Shown: positions 24,424 to 36,459, numbered from the stretch's first letter. The stretch is 64,000 bases of DNA from Diaporthe sp. PMI_573 (GCA_021399435.1 JAJTUP010000021.1:372001-436000); one strand, 5' to 3'. Program-made: numbers and translations. The notes: generated by a model from the letters alone, not told the origin.

Positions 24424-25639
24424 CGTGGATGAACTTTAGGTTCGCCTCCCGACAGTGTAGCTGTTGGGGAACTTCACGCACAACTTACCCTCAAAAGCGT
24501 CGAATGCACGTCCAATGTGTTCTAAAAAAAATCCACTGTCAAGGCCCGTTTGTTCGGTGCTTGGATCGGGCCGTGCCGGTCTTACCTACACATCTCCGTC
24601 TATTTACAGCAACCATGTGTGGAGTCTTAGACCGCAGACCCGGTTGCCGGCCCCATGCACAGCCTTTGCTTCTTCCCCCCTTTTCACGAGCTGGACCTCG
24701 CCACGTGCTCCTTGCGCGGGCTTGAGGGACCAATCTCCTGTTCATTACCTGATTCAAGCATCATTCTTCTGTTCATATATACAACAATTTGGTTTCATCA
24801 GTTCTACGGAGTTCTGGAACGGCCTCAGGCACCTGGCCAGGCCTTGGAGGGATCAGTGTACCATTATTGTCATCATTACTCTGATGAAGCCACGACAGCA
24901 TTTGCCCTCGCCAGGGCGGAAAGAGATCTGGCCGCCGGTGTCTGGCCGATCCAACGGAGTTTGCATCTTGATCACGGCGTTCTGCTGGGCTTTTGGATTT
25001 TGTACATTGCGGGTGGGCCGGCGAACTGTTTTGAACCGGGTCACGCTGCTCTGGCGCCAGACTTACTCGATATATACATGTGTACAAGTAAGCCAAAGAC
25101 TTCAAAGCTACTGCTCGATGCTTTGCGGTGAAATGTGTGAAATGCTGTAACAAGCTCCGATTGGTCTGCAATACGACCACATAGCCTACTGGGTACTTGT
25201 TTAGAAATGTACGGCCTGGCCTGTCTATTGGAACCGTGAAAGAGTAAAGCCGTCATATGATAGAGCATATGTGATTACCCATCTCTACCTGACATTTCTG
25301 TCCGTGAACCCAGGACACTTTAGTTTTTAACATATAGGCAAATCTCAAGGAAATCTTAGGCGTACAAAAAAAAAAGTGGACAAAATGTAACTATGCATGT
25401 ATGTGGCGCTGTCGTTGCCCCAGTCTAATCTTCATCGGTGTTCAGTGAGCCACAGCCAGCAACAGCTTCTCGACCAACAGGAGAAATGCTTGGGGCGTCT
25501 CCTCAAACTTTGGCCAAAGATATCTTTTCAAGATCTTATCATAGCCTGAGATACTCCTCAATCTTGAAAACTCCATAGCCACGGGGCATTATTGCAAACT
25601 CACAAAACATGAAATCAGATCCCGAAACGCTTGCATCAG
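24424..25639. other. Intergenic region downstream of the Whi5-type gene
   Basis: About 1.2 kb without a supported gene. ORFs at 24464-25150 and 24655-25131 overlap in two frames and show no domain. The region probably holds the 3' UTR of the upstream gene and the promoter of the broken oxidase. Confidence 0.45.
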
Positions 25640-26985
25640 ATGATGTCTTCTCCTGCTGCAATCCGGGCTCTGGAATTGCTGAAAAATGCCTTCCCCGGTC
25701 GTGTCACGACCCCAGATTCCAAGGAGGACCACGACGCTGAGCGAGAGCGCCCATGGTCAGTGTCTCCACCCTAAACACTCAGCCCGCCACTTGTTCATCA
25801 CACGCATGCTCTAACCATTCCCTGGGTCCCAGTCCTGCTGGCTTCCGGCAGCCGCATACGTCGTGCTGAGTACCACTCAGGAAGTCGTCTCGGCACTCGC
25901 CATCGCGAGGCAGACCGGATGCAAGTTCGCCATCCGGACGAGCGGGCACGACCGCAATGTTGGCTTCAGCAGCGTTGACGGGAGCGGTGTCGTGCTCGAC
26001 CTGCGGGGCCTTAATGGCAAGACCCTGGACGGGGACAATGTCTTGCACGCTGGTGGTGGATGTCTGTGGGGTGATAAATATTTACCCATTCCTGGAAGAG
26101 CACGGGCGGTCTCCCATCGGAGGCCGTGAGACGCAAGTTGGGTTTGGAGGGTTTCTTACCGGTGGTGCGCTCGTCACCCATCATCATCGTCTTCTCCAGA
26201 TGCCATTAAACACATCGTGTAGCTATTCTGACGGTAATATCCACGCTTTCACAGGCGGCTTTCCTGCTTTCTCTAGCCTCTATAGCATTGGCCCAGATAG
26301 TGTAAAGGGCTGTGAGGTAAGTACTGTCATTCCCCATCTAATTGACCGTGGCATGATTGCCGGGTTGCTCCTGATTCCGAGACAGGTTGTTCTGGCAGAC
26401 GGATTCGTCGTCGAGGCCAATGCTATCACTCATACTGACCTCTGGCGTGCTCTCAAGGGCGGCACCTCTAATTTCGGTGGGTAAAAATGTGACTTAGGCA
26501 ATGGTACAGAACTGAGAGTATGTTTAGGAATTGTCACGCTATTCGACATCGACACACATCCCTTAAGTAAGGCAAGTTCATAATCAACCTCTATGACCAG
26601 ACCGACTTCGTCAATATCAACGCAGCCACGATTTCCGTTCAACGAGCCATGGAAAAAGATCCCAAACTCAACCTGTTCGCCAACTACAACTCACAGTTTG
26701 TTGCGGCCATTCAGATCCACGCGGACTCCCAGGCGAACTTTCCCAAGGTCTTTGAGCCCTTCGAGAAGCTGTCTAGCCACGTGAATACGGTCGTTCCGCC
26801 GACCGAGGGGACCGTTTTCACCCTTGTTCAAACTCTGTCTACAATAGGACATACACCCCTGTCCTTGAGGTAAGTTTGCTTCCTTGCTCCGATCACCGTG
26901 TATTATGTGCCATTTGCTGACAATCGTGTATAGTCGAAAGATTGGCACCGCCACCACCAGGAAACAGCAGGTAGACAAGTAAACA
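25640..26985 (+). pseudogene. FAD-linked oxidase (PCMH/berberine-bridge type) pseudogene
   Basis: Remnant of a flavin oxidase with a PCMH-type FAD domain. Recognisable parts: the start MMSSPAAIRAL, YVVLSTTQEVVSALAIA, the His-bearing TSGHDRNVG (covalent flavin site in this family), EEHGRSPIGGR, VVLADGFVVEAN and the substrate-domain segment NLYDQTDFVNIN. Three introns still have good boundaries: 26165-26254, 26317-26385 and 26477-26527. It is broken by a frameshift at about 26071-26095, by another at about 26560-26585 with an in-frame stop, by an untidy first acceptor near 25830, and by loss of the C-terminal BBE segment after about 26870. Intact introns show it was once functional. Sequencing error is possible for one shift but unlikely to explain all the lesions. 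Confidence 0.8.
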
Positions 26986-27208
26986 ATTGAAAAAAAAAAA
27001 GAAACACAATGTGGCTGAAGCCGAAAATGCACGTTGAACACACATATGCTTGGATGGAAATTAAACAAGAGATACCGTTTCGTTGATTGTCTCACATTAA
27101 TTATGTAGAGCTCGAGTGGCAAGCCATAAAATTGGCCAGGTACGTACACACCAATGCCTCAACCCCACTATTGAAGGGGAAAATATTTACAGTGAATCAA
27201 TTAGATCT

Positions 27209-29091
27209 TCAAGCGAGCTCATAGACCTCAAACCCAACCAAGTCCGGCGCCCACGTCTGCGCAGTCCCAGACGCGGTGAACACCACCTGGTTCGAGCTGC
27301 CAGCCTGGAACCCATCAACGTAGACATACAACCGCCCAGAGTCGTACCAGTCACCGCCCGAGAGTGGGAAAGCAAAGCGCGTTCCGCTCGCGGCCGCCTT
27401 GTTGACCGCAATCGTCATGTTGCGAGTGTTGTCCCCGAGGCCCCACGCAGACGCCAGGGCGGCGTCGTAGTTGATAAAGTCCACGCCCAGGAGCTTCCTC
27501 CCTGCGGACTTGGCTGTAACGTTGGCGAAGGTCACGGCGGCTGCGGCCTGGCCCTGCCCGATGTTGCCGACTTTGCTGCCTGCGGGAAGACACTGGCCCG
27601 AGGGACAGGCGACGACGGCGGCGGCCCCAGACCGGGTCGAGCCAGTGGCGGCCGTGTAGTATCCAGATGAGGCCTGGATGCCGGAGGTTGCGTTGGCGAT
27701 GTTGGAGAGGACGATGAGGCGGAGCTCGTGCCCGGCGAGCGTGGTCGTGTACGAGCTGCTGAGGGTGCCGAGGTCCCTGGCCGCCCAGACGTCCCGGCCA
27801 GTGGCAGAAGAGATTCCCAGGTCGGCGGGGAGGCTGACGGTGACGCTCTGGCTGGCATTGTTCCAGTTGGCTAAGCCGAGCACCTTGCGCGACCCGGAAA
27901 GCTCGCCCACCCAGACGTCGTACTGCTCGTTGGTGTACCGGCGGACGAGCTGGGCCTGCTTGCCGAGAGAGTCCTGGTTCAGAGCGAGGACCTCGGCATT
28001 CTTGAGGAGATCCAGTGATGCTGTGGGTGCCAGCTTGGTGTCCATGGGGGCTCCGACGATGAGCGGGGACTTATTGATCGCCCACATGCCAAAATGGAAC
28101 TTCTCCTCTTGGAGTGAGAGCGCTTTTAGGCCGACAATAAGCATGTCCATATCCGCGTACTTGCCAACTCCGGTGTGCTTGTAGTACGGTACAACCTGGT
28201 TGGTAATGCGCCAGACGCTTCGCCAAGCGTTGTAGATATCGTTGCTGATTCTCCACGAGTTTCCAAGCTCAGAAGCCCTTTGATATTCAACGTTAGTGAC
28301 TCTGTTGTGCGAGCTGACTCGACTATATATATATCTGCACTCACCAGGTTCCGATATCAGTTCCGACACCCCACTGGCAGATTTGATACACAATGGCGCG
28401 AGACGTGGCATCAAGTGCATCCTTCATCACACGGAACTTCGTGGGATCCGCTGTTACAGGGTCATCGTAGTTTGCCGCGTCCGTCGTCGAGTTGGCGAAG
28501 CAATTATCATACCTATCTTGAAATCAGTGATACTGCATAAGGGCTCGGAGTCACAAGGGAGGGCGCTCACTTGAGAGAATCCGCACCCCAGGCTGCGAAT
28601 GAGTTGGCGTCTGTCGTCTCGTGGCCTAAAATCAGGGAACAACAGGCGTTAGACCAATGCCACATAAAGCCAGTGCCCAGATACTAGGCACGTGTCACGG
28701 TGAACTCACCCTTGGAAGCAGGCTGATCAGTCGATCCGCATTGCAAGATACCGCCGCCGGAATACACGCCAAACTTCAGACCAAGGCCATGGATGTATTC
28801 ACCAAGAGCTGCACCACCGGCTGGGAAAAGGCTCGGGTTCCACACCAACTGGCCCGAGGAGTCTCGGTAGTTGGCATTCCAACCGCAGTCTACCGTCAGG
28901 TAATTATAGCCGGCTTTGTCGAACCCCAGGTTGACCAGGCCTTGAGCGTTGTTCTTGATGATGGTCTCGTTCGGATAACAGTTGTAGTAGTTATACGAAT
29001 TCCATCCCAGCACCGGCGTAGAAGTACGCACAGTCGTGGAGGAGACAAGGGTGCTTGTCAAGAACAAACCGAGGAGGATAGTCGACGACAT
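27209..29091 (-). CDS. Secreted alpha-galactosidase, GH27 with C-terminal CBM35-like domain
   Basis: Extracellular exo-hydrolase releasing terminal alpha-1,6-galactose from raffinose-type sugars or galactomannan. Exons on the minus strand are 29091-28710, 28625-28571, 28512-28345 and 28277-27209, giving 557 aa with GT-AG introns of 58-84 bp. There is a signal peptide at residues 1-18 (MSSTILLGLFLTSTLVSS), then the GH27 start TPVLGWNSYN. The nucleophile is Asp148 in KYDNC, interrupted by an intron within Lys146. The acid/base is Asp215 in SWRISND. NKSPLIVGAPM follows. The C-terminal ~140 residues, after a GH27 antiparallel beta domain, resemble the sugar-binding CBM35-type module of some fungal AglD-like enzymes (inference). 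Several N-glycosylation sequons are present. A Zn2Cys6 factor lies upstream on the same strand and could be its regulator; nothing in the sequence proves this. Confidence 0.93.
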
Positions 29092-29606
29092 GTTGACAGT
29101 TCAGATCGGCAACGGGCGCTGGGATCCGGGGAGTTGAGGTCGAGCGGTTGCTGTCTTTCGTCCCATATCGCCCACGTTCATGCGCGGAGGCTGGAGAATA
29201 TATATGCGCGTGTGTTCATATATTCCGCGGGCAAATCGGCCGGGTTGACATCACACGGCCCAATATTGCCAGGCACATTGCCATAGCAGGCTGTTCGTGT
29301 AGACTATTCCCGTCCCACGTCGTATTCTGCAGGTCATTTCCCCACAGCCTGTCCCCGGATTCGGGAGAAGCGACCATGATCCCCGCATGTTAGTGTGCAG
29401 GGAGGGGCATAAGCGCACCGATCAGAGTCAATTGCGACCGACGAGTCGATTACCGCTAAGAATAACGCGGGCAGGACGCGTGCATTGGGAAAATGTGCCT
29501 GTCGTGACTCGTACATTGCTCTGACATCGCTGTGGACGTTGGCCCCTGGCCCACAGGCTCCCCTCCCCGCCTTCAGCCATGCGAACAACACAACGTTACC
29601 GTTGCA
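29092..29606. promoter_or_regulatory. Promoter region of the alpha-galactosidase
   Basis: 515 bp between the stop of the Zn2Cys6 gene and the alpha-galactosidase start on the same strand. No separate gene is seen. A CREA-type GTGGGG/CCCCAC carbon-repression box was not confidently found. Confidence 0.4.
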
Positions 29607-31280
29607 TCAGACGGCGAATTGCTGTGTCGAGACTAGGCCGCAATATCGCTTGGGGAATTCCAGTAAGCGCTCCAAATACGGGATGTTGTTGTGGTAGCGC
29701 TCGAGGAAGATGCAGATGGCATGGCACTCGAGGTTTGCTCTTTTGCACATCCACCATTGCTGGGAGGGAATTGTCTTGGCGTGCCAGTAGGAAATCAGGA
29801 GGAGCACGCCGGGGTCCTTCTTGGACCGTAGCTCCCTGAACTCTGGTACCATCAGGTACAGGAAGGCTGCGAACTTCACAAGGTTGCGTTGGTTGCATTC
29901 GATGGGCATAAGCTGGGAGACGATGTTTGCGGCGCGATAGTAAGGGCTTGACTGCCATACCAGTGGGTCTGTAAGCTCGAGAAAGTCCAGCAGCGGGCCA
30001 GGCAGGTTGGGGAAGCCCCCGTCTTTGAGCTCGTAAGGGGTGAAATCCGCACAACCGTCCTCGGTATTGCATTTGACAAACAGGTTTCTCAAGCAACTGT
30101 CTGCCCTGAAAGGGTCGCAGAAATCCCATATCTCAGAGTCGTGGCCTTGGATAAGAGTTAACCAGTCCGGCTCCCCGGGCTCAAGATCTTTCAATGGCCA
30201 GGCCGCTTCGGGTGACTCGGCCTCGATTTTACTCCATTCTCTCACCCCGATAAATGTTGATGTTATCCACTGAGGAGATGCAAGTCAGTACTTTCCCAGA
30301 TCCGTTTCTGCGGAGCATTGTGCACGTCATGCCTGGCCGGTAACTAGGTCGAACAATTACAGTTGATAGTACAGAATGTGACTTACTATCGCGTCTCTCT
30401 CTGATGGCGTGGCGTCTGCATTGAGTCTGTAATTCAACAGGGCAGTACCGTTGTAGTTGTGGAAGAGCTCAGCCGTGCCAGCCTCCCCTTGTACCGGTTT
30501 GAGGAGGCGATCATGAGTGTGTGTGAAGGCCAACACGGCGTGCATGAGAAACGGGTGCTGATGTTTGTCAGCCTCGTATAAAGTCTGAGCTCCATAGCAT
30601 CAAGTAAATCAAAATTTGAAGAAAAGAAAGCGATGTATAGAGCGGCAGAATCCACATAAGGCTTTCCTTCCTGGCCGGATCATAGCCAGAAACAAAACTG
30701 ATATGAATTGAGACATGTGGACATCATTGTGACTTACAAGACAGGCAAGCCTGGGGGTCTCAGCTTGAAGGATCTGTTGGGTAGCATCGGTCCCAAGTGT
30801 TAGGATAGTCCGTTTGTTGAACCGATCAAGTACCCCTAGGTCCTGGGCCGTAAACTTGTATATTTGATCCCCGAACATATTGCCAGTTGGAGAGTGACGC
30901 AGATTGTAATTGATCAGTTGAAGCATAGTCTGCTTCATGGACACTGGGGCTTTTGACGGCACCTCCATGCAAGAGACACCCTCAAAGGAAAGAACCATCT
31001 CTCCCACGCCTGTGCTCCCCTTGGCCCCATAATTACACGAGACCCTGAAGGCCATGCAATTCCTGCACTTTGGTCTCGCCTCGTCGCACTGGAAAGGAAT
31101 GCAGGTTAGCGTGACGTTGCTTGCGGAATAGTGATAGGATCCTGCCCTGCAACCCATGCGCACCTTGACATGTCTTATCCTGCAGTTGGCACATCCTGCT
31201 TTGGACCTGGTGTGGGCCCTGCGTTGCCTTTGGCTGGTTTTTCTCAAGGCCGGGGTTGGTAAAGTTGATGCAGAGACCAT
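29607..31280 (-). CDS. Zn2Cys6 transcription factor, UPC2-like group
   Basis: Fungal zinc-cluster regulator acting in the nucleus. Exons on the minus strand are 31280-31164, 31088-30738, 30584-30387 and 30269-29607, giving 442 aa. The Zn2Cys6 motif spans intron 1: CANCRIRHVK ends exon 1 and CDEARPKCRNC opens exon 2, with spacing C-x2-C-x6-C-x6-C-x2-C-x6-C. The N-terminus is basic (RQRRAHTRSKAG). The regulatory domain carries HPFLMHAVLAFTHTHDRLL, typical of the UPC2-like group of short C6 factors (established family pattern). The 153-bp third splice (30737 to 30585) was selected because it joins in phase and gives the expected order. An alternative acceptor about 70 bp upstream would shift the frame. 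Targets are unknown; the neighbouring alpha-galactosidase is a candidate by position only. Confidence 0.85.
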
Positions 31281-32583
31281 GTTGGTGCGAGGCTATTCAC
31301 GTTTGTGAATCCCAGGGAACCCTGTGCAGACTTGCACCTCCTAAATAGACAGGCAGATGTGTTGAATTCTTTGGATACACTGGATCAATGGCAAGTGGGT
31401 TGTACATGCAAGATACTGAAAGGATCAGGTCACGAGGTCAAGTTCACATGCTCGTCATATATCCGTTGCGAGTACTGGAGGGACTGAAACATAGAGCAGT
31501 GCACTTCAGCTCCCATTGGTGGATGCAATTCACGTCTTACTCTTTGTGAATATTAGCATGCTAATGTTCTTTTGTATTCACCATCCTTGACTAGTATCTC
31601 GGCACCCCGGCGGCACCGGCACTGACAACCATGACCTACAAGTGCTGCAATTAGTACGACAGGAAATGTCGTTCTTTTAGCCATTTTAGGTAAGTTTCAA
31701 TCTCATGATCAAACTAAACGGAAAGCACGGGGATTCCTCAGGGGTCATTGACCTTGGGCCTCACAGAGCGGTAAGCACTATACGTCAACAGCAGCTAGTG
31801 CATCTAGACAACCCTGTCTCTGCTGTCCGGGCTGTACCTGGAAGTGTCAAAGGTTTCTACTACCCATTACCGTGGGGATTTCGTCGGGCTCCCCCGTTGT
31901 CAACCAGGAACTGCCTATTAATGGTGCACAGGTGGGAGCAATGTTGCCACGTGGGCAACACCAACTCATCATAATCACCGTTTATCACCGGGCTATCCTA
32001 GCCAACACTGGTAGCCATTGCTGTAAGAATCCTCCTTCATTGTACGAAGTTGACGGGAGTGTATGTATCTGTGGCATAAATCATTCGATACTGCATCCGA
32101 GCCGAACTTTCCATACATGAATATTGTACGATTCAAAGACGAGCTTGGTATTAACACACCAGCGATCAGACAGCTGAGTTGTCTCCAAACTTTCCTTTCT
32201 AAGCATGGCATCCATGAATAGGGATGTCATAGTGTTCGCTTGCGATCTAGACTAGAATAAAGTTATGTGGCGGATCTTCTAGAATATTTGCTAGCTAATA
32301 CTGTGAAGGTCTGCACCAATCAGAGGTAGAATAAAGACTTATTATAGAATGCGTATGTCATGATTATCTAAATTCTCATGCTACATATATGTCGATGCAT
32401 CTCTTCTTCGCGCTTAACAGGGGTATAAACCATCTGATCGTTCCGAGGCCAACTGATGCGTAAAGATCCGACCCCCATGCCGCTGTGGCCATACTGAGCA
32501 CCAAGAAACAAACAAGAACCAAGACTCCATGTAAGCTAATGCAAGTAATGTGACGCAAAGAAATGGGCGGCGACGATCACCTT
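31281..32583. other. Intergenic region
   Basis: About 1.3 kb between the start of the zinc-cluster gene and the stop of the His-rich gene. It becomes AT-rich towards 32300. No gene, RNA or transposon could be supported. Confidence 0.5.
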
Positions 32584-33114
32584 CTACCACCTGTGATGTC
32601 CGTGGTGACTGGAGTGATGCGAAGGCGGTCCATGGTGCTGCTTTCCTCCGAAAAGGCCGCCAAGTGAGCCCATGGATCCCCCGTGGTGCGAGCTAGCAGC
32701 GGGAAGCAGCCCCCCGAAGGACCCGCCGTGTCCGTGATGTCCATGGTGTGGGGCAGGCGGCGCGTGATGATGTCCATGTCCGTGCCCGTGCCCGTGCTGA
32801 TGGCCGTGGCTGGGCTGCTGCTTCTTGCCCTTCAACTTGTGCTCGATGGTGTTGGCCAACGCGACACCGGCTGCACCGCCAAGAAAGGTCTTGAACTTGC
32901 TTCCGTGGCTCATCTTGTGGCCGATGGCGCCACCGGCACCGCCGCCGATCACCGTGGCCATTAGGCCCTTCTCGCCATCTTGGACTTGTCCTGGCTGGCG
33001 GTTGTCATATGAAGAAGAAGGCCCTGATGCGTACTGCTGCTGTTGGGGTGCAGCGTAATGGGACTGTTGTTGGTATTGGCTGGGGTGGCCACCGTAGTAA
33101 TCTGCGGCAGACAT
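32584..33114 (-). CDS. His-rich glycine-zipper protein
   Basis: Small single-exon protein of 176 aa, start ATG at 33114. Residues 1-50 are Gln/Tyr/Ser-rich. A glycine-zipper segment follows (MATVIGGGAGGAIGHKM and FLGGAAGVALANTIEHK), similar to the 2TM glycine-zipper families that associate with membranes. The rest is dominated by His and Gly: HGHGHGHGHHH, HHGHHGHGGSFGG and a C-terminal SHHSSHHGHHRW. Metal binding by the His tracts is inference. Fungal proteins of this make-up are common but mostly uncharacterised. A GTAT microsatellite sits directly upstream in the leader. An in-frame extension upstream exists but would start at a non-ATG codon and reads through the microsatellite, so it was not used. 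Confidence 0.75.
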   Translation of the reverse strand: MSAADYYGGHPSQYQQQSHYAAPQQQQYASGPSSSYDNRQPGQVQDGEKGLMATVIGGGAGGAIGHKMSHGSKFKTFLGGAAGVALANTIEHKLKGKKQQPSHGHQHGHGHGHGHHHAPPAPHHGHHGHGGSFGGLLPAASSHHGGSMGSLGGLFGGKQHHGPPSHHSSHHGHHRW

Positions 33115-33134
33115 GGCGATGGATGTTTGGCTGA

Positions 33135-33166
33135 TTGTATGTATGTATGTATGTATGTATGTATGT
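33135..33166. repeat. GTAT microsatellite
   Basis: Uninterrupted GTAT tetranucleotide run of about seven copies, 20 bp upstream of the His-rich gene start, within its probable 5' UTR. Length variation here could affect expression (inference). Confidence 0.85.
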
Positions 33167-34123
33167 GATTTGATGGATTGTTTCGGTTGGCAGTGGTAAT
33201 GCTTGGTTTTGATGAAGTCCAAGTAAGAATGCTTGAGATACCGGACAGCCACGTCTTATGTAGAGGTCTGGAAAGAAGTTTGTTTGCCTTCTAGGATGGC
33301 TTCGAAACCGGACTTCAGCTGTGGTGGCAGAGGCTGATGGGGGCGAAGTATACGTACATGGAGGCTCGTTGCTGCGCATTACGAATGAGCGCGGCTTGTC
33401 GCGATTTGCTGGGCGTTCGCTGCCCGAAGGTGGCTGTGGCCAAAAAGGTTATCTTACTCTTGAGTCTCCCAGTGGATTGGGTCAGGCGACGTCACTACTG
33501 CGCCCCTGCAATGTGGGGACCCCACATGATGGTCCATCCCTGTTGCTCTCTCGGCCGGCCCGAGCTTGGGTCTCCCAGCTGCTTCCAGCTGTCATCGACG
33601 CTGGGGAGATGGCGGTCTCGGCGACCGACACCCGACTGAATGAAACCTTCAAGGGTTCAAGAAACATGGCCGCTATTTGTTTCTTCTCGGCCATAATGGT
33701 TCGAAGTACTGTTTCTAATGCCTTTTGTGCAACAAATCCCTTCTCAGCTGTGATCCTGACCACTTGTGTGCAGCTGCCTACTATAGCTGCATGGTCCGAG
33801 CAGAGGCGGATTCCTTACCGGTATTCTCTCTCGTAGGAAACCCAGTATCAATGAAATTGACAAGCCTCGCAACAGTTACAGGCAAATCCTGAGAATTGGT
33901 TGCACACATTCAAAGTTCAGCCATTGTTGTGATCCATGAGAATGTATAGATCGAACTATAGGAATAAAAATAATAGTTCTAAGGTCACATTAGTTTTCCC
34001 CCGATACCCTCTATATTAGACGCCTCAATCCTGACCCCAAAAGATGGTCCTTTTCCCCACCAATCCCCACACAAGAAAAAGATATGTCAAGGAAATTAAG
34101 ATTTAGCCCAGAGCGAGACTCTC
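33167..34123. other. Intergenic region
   Basis: About 950 bp with several mutually overlapping ORFs (for example 33321-33836 on the plus strand and 33763-33482 on the minus strand) that show no recognisable domain. I see no supported gene. Confidence 0.45.
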
Positions 34124-35152
34124 TTAAGCAAAGAATCCGGCGTCAAATCCAGCCTCTATATATTACGTTAGTCCTGCTACTTGTCCTGAATTGATGATGC
34201 GTTCTGGAACAATCCAAAACACGAAAGACGGGGATTCGTAGAGGGAAAAGAATGACACTAACCGAGGTTTCCGTAGAAGTGGGCGTCAATGAAGGGAACT
34301 GTGACACCCTCGCCGAAGTCAGCAGTGGAGATGGAGCGCTGGGCAGCGTCGGTGAAGGCGCTCCACTGGACGATGGGCTGCTGGCCGCCCGCCTCGCCGG
34401 CCGAGGAGACGACGTGGAGCTTGGGGTCCTCGCTGAGGCGGTCGTACTGGACGTAGAGGTGGGTGTTGTCCTGGAAGACGGGGGCGTTGTCGCTGCCGGG
34501 CTTAAGCTTGGTGTAGGTGCCATCGGCCGCGGCGCTGTACGCGACACCAACCGGAGGGTTGTGGGCAAAGTCGTCATCGTCGGTTGCAAAGTAGACAATC
34601 ACATTCTGAAAGTCGTGACGCCGGCCCTCAGAGGGCAGAAGGTCCTTGTTCTGGTTCTCTTCTGGATGTTAGTCACCTGCTGAGCATTCCAAAACATGAG
34701 AGACAGGGATCCGTAAGAGGACAAGAGTGATGCTTACTGGGGAAGTACCACGAGTACATGATACCCCAGGAACCGTTCTCCAGCCAGCCAGAGCGGGCGT
34801 AGACCTGGCCAGTGCTGGAGTCGCAGTCGCCAGACATGGATCCAGTGGGCTTGAGGCCGGAGCTGGGTAGTAGTTAGCGATGCTGTTTCTTGGTGCATCA
34901 GGTTGAAGATGAGTAGGTAGGTACTCACCCGACCTTGCCGTCCTCAGTGACGACGGGGAAGGGCACACAGCCGGTGACGACCTTGAGGTAAGGCTGGTAG
35001 TCGACGACGACCTGACCGGCCCAACCGTTGGCCAGGGTGTTGTTCCAGGAACCAACTTCCGAAGCATCGACCCAGGCGACATCGCGGCCCTGGAGAGGAG
35101 CAGCGGTGACAGCGCCGGCAATGGCGAGCATGGACATGAGAGTGGACTGCAT
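34124..35152 (-). CDS. Secreted NPP1/NLP-family protein with a non-canonical heptapeptide
   Basis: Member of the necrosis- and ethylene-inducing-like (NLP) family, secreted proteins some of which act on plant membranes. Proposed exons on the minus strand are 35152-34929, 34862-34738, 34661-34263 and 34155-34124, giving 259 aa with in-phase GT-AG joins. There is a signal peptide at 1-17 ending near TAAP. Cys62 and Cys88 match the conserved pair of type 1 NLPs. The family's GHRHDWE heptapeptide appears as GRRHDFQ at 129-135, so the first His, the Trp and the Glu are replaced. These positions matter for metal binding and activity in studied NLPs (established). Loss of cytolytic activity is therefore plausible but unproven. 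The reading frame is otherwise intact, so it is not an obvious pseudogene. The short last exon is the least certain part. Confidence 0.85.
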
Positions 35153-36459
35153 TTTGAATGAGTGTGGTTGGTGATTGATTATTAAATCAAGAATGAGTGT
35201 TGTTATTTTGAAAACGAGAGAAAACCGTTAAGGAAAGACCGAAGGATGCAAAAGAGAGTGAGATATTGTGTGTGATGATGATGATGATGATGAGATGGAA
35301 GTTTGAATCCGATGGGAGGGAAACATAATGTTTATTTATGTTGGATTCGAAGTCTTCACGTTCACTGCTCTTGGTGGTTGAGAATCCCCATCATCAGCCT
35401 TACTCGATGGCTATCCCCTGGTTCTGACCATCCTCGCCGTGCATACCCACAGATTTGAAAATAGTAGTGTAATCTCATCGGTCGTGGACACCGTCTGATG
35501 TCAAAGAGGCTCAAAAGCTTAAGGAGCACTCGGCGAACTTTCCAGATCCGGACTGTTCGTCCCAACTGTCACCGTTAACATGATCCACACTGACAAGCTT
35601 GATCACCGATCATCCCTGTGCTGCTGAATGTTGTCATGAAATCCTCTCCTTACCCCTCAAAGCCACCGATCTATTTTCAACTATGCATAGGGTCGGGGCC
35701 CGGGGAGGCCCATCTGTGATCCTCAATAAGTGACAGGGGCATCCACAGGGCTGACGTGCTCAGGCATTGCGCTCGCATTGCGCTCGGAGCCGACTCCCTC
35801 GATCATCGACTCAGCAGGTGTCGATGGCAATTTCGCTTCAGAGTTTTCAGGTAAGAATAGGGTGAGGCGATGCGGCTTCCCCAGAAAAACTCAATTCGAA
35901 GGCTCGCTTCCGTGGATCACTGGAGCTGTCCCGGGCCGCTTATGCGAGTCAGCGAGCCCTATGAGGTCGTCCCAAAATATCTTCAAACTTGCACTGCCAG
36001 TCCCCAGCACCCAGGGGTACGGTGCCGAGACTTTCCGCCCACATCCCGATGGCTATCTGTCGAGAAATCATGAGAACTCAAGGGGTCCATTACTGCTTGT
36101 ACGGATGTTCGGAATCAAAGACTACGGCATGCATTGCCGTGCTGGCCGAATCTGCCTTGGGCATCCACTGCTTAGAGGCGCATTCACGATAACTTGCGCG
36201 GAACGATCCTTTGTACGGTAATGATTTTCGACGGAGAATTATTCACACCTTATTCCCTTGACTCAACCGGCAAAGTGCTCGTCAGCAACAGCGAAGACAC
36301 AGTTTCCCTTGGCACTCTGGGTTCCCAATAGTGGATGCCATGATTCGCAGGCACGTGGGTCTGTAAAGAGTCAGACACCACTACCCAGTGTGTTCGGGTG
36401 ATCCTCCCGCTCCCGGTGGTGGGCAAGGACTCTTCCGCGAGGATAATCATTTCCTATGC
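35153..36459. other. Upstream region of the NLP gene and intergenic sequence
   Basis: About 1.3 kb. A GAT trinucleotide run lies at about 35273-35293. No gene could be supported. Confidence 0.45.

Noticed and set aside
24464..25150. Two overlapping plus-strand ORFs after the Whi5-type gene
   Set aside because: They share the DNA in different frames, lack domains and sit where a 3' UTR is expected.
27116..27670. 184-codon plus-strand ORF
   Set aside because: Antisense shadow of the alpha-galactosidase C-terminal exon.
30585..30655. Additional exon of the zinc-cluster gene using an acceptor near 30659
   Set aside because: It would put the following conserved HPFLMHAVLAF segment out of frame; the acceptor at 30585 joins in phase.
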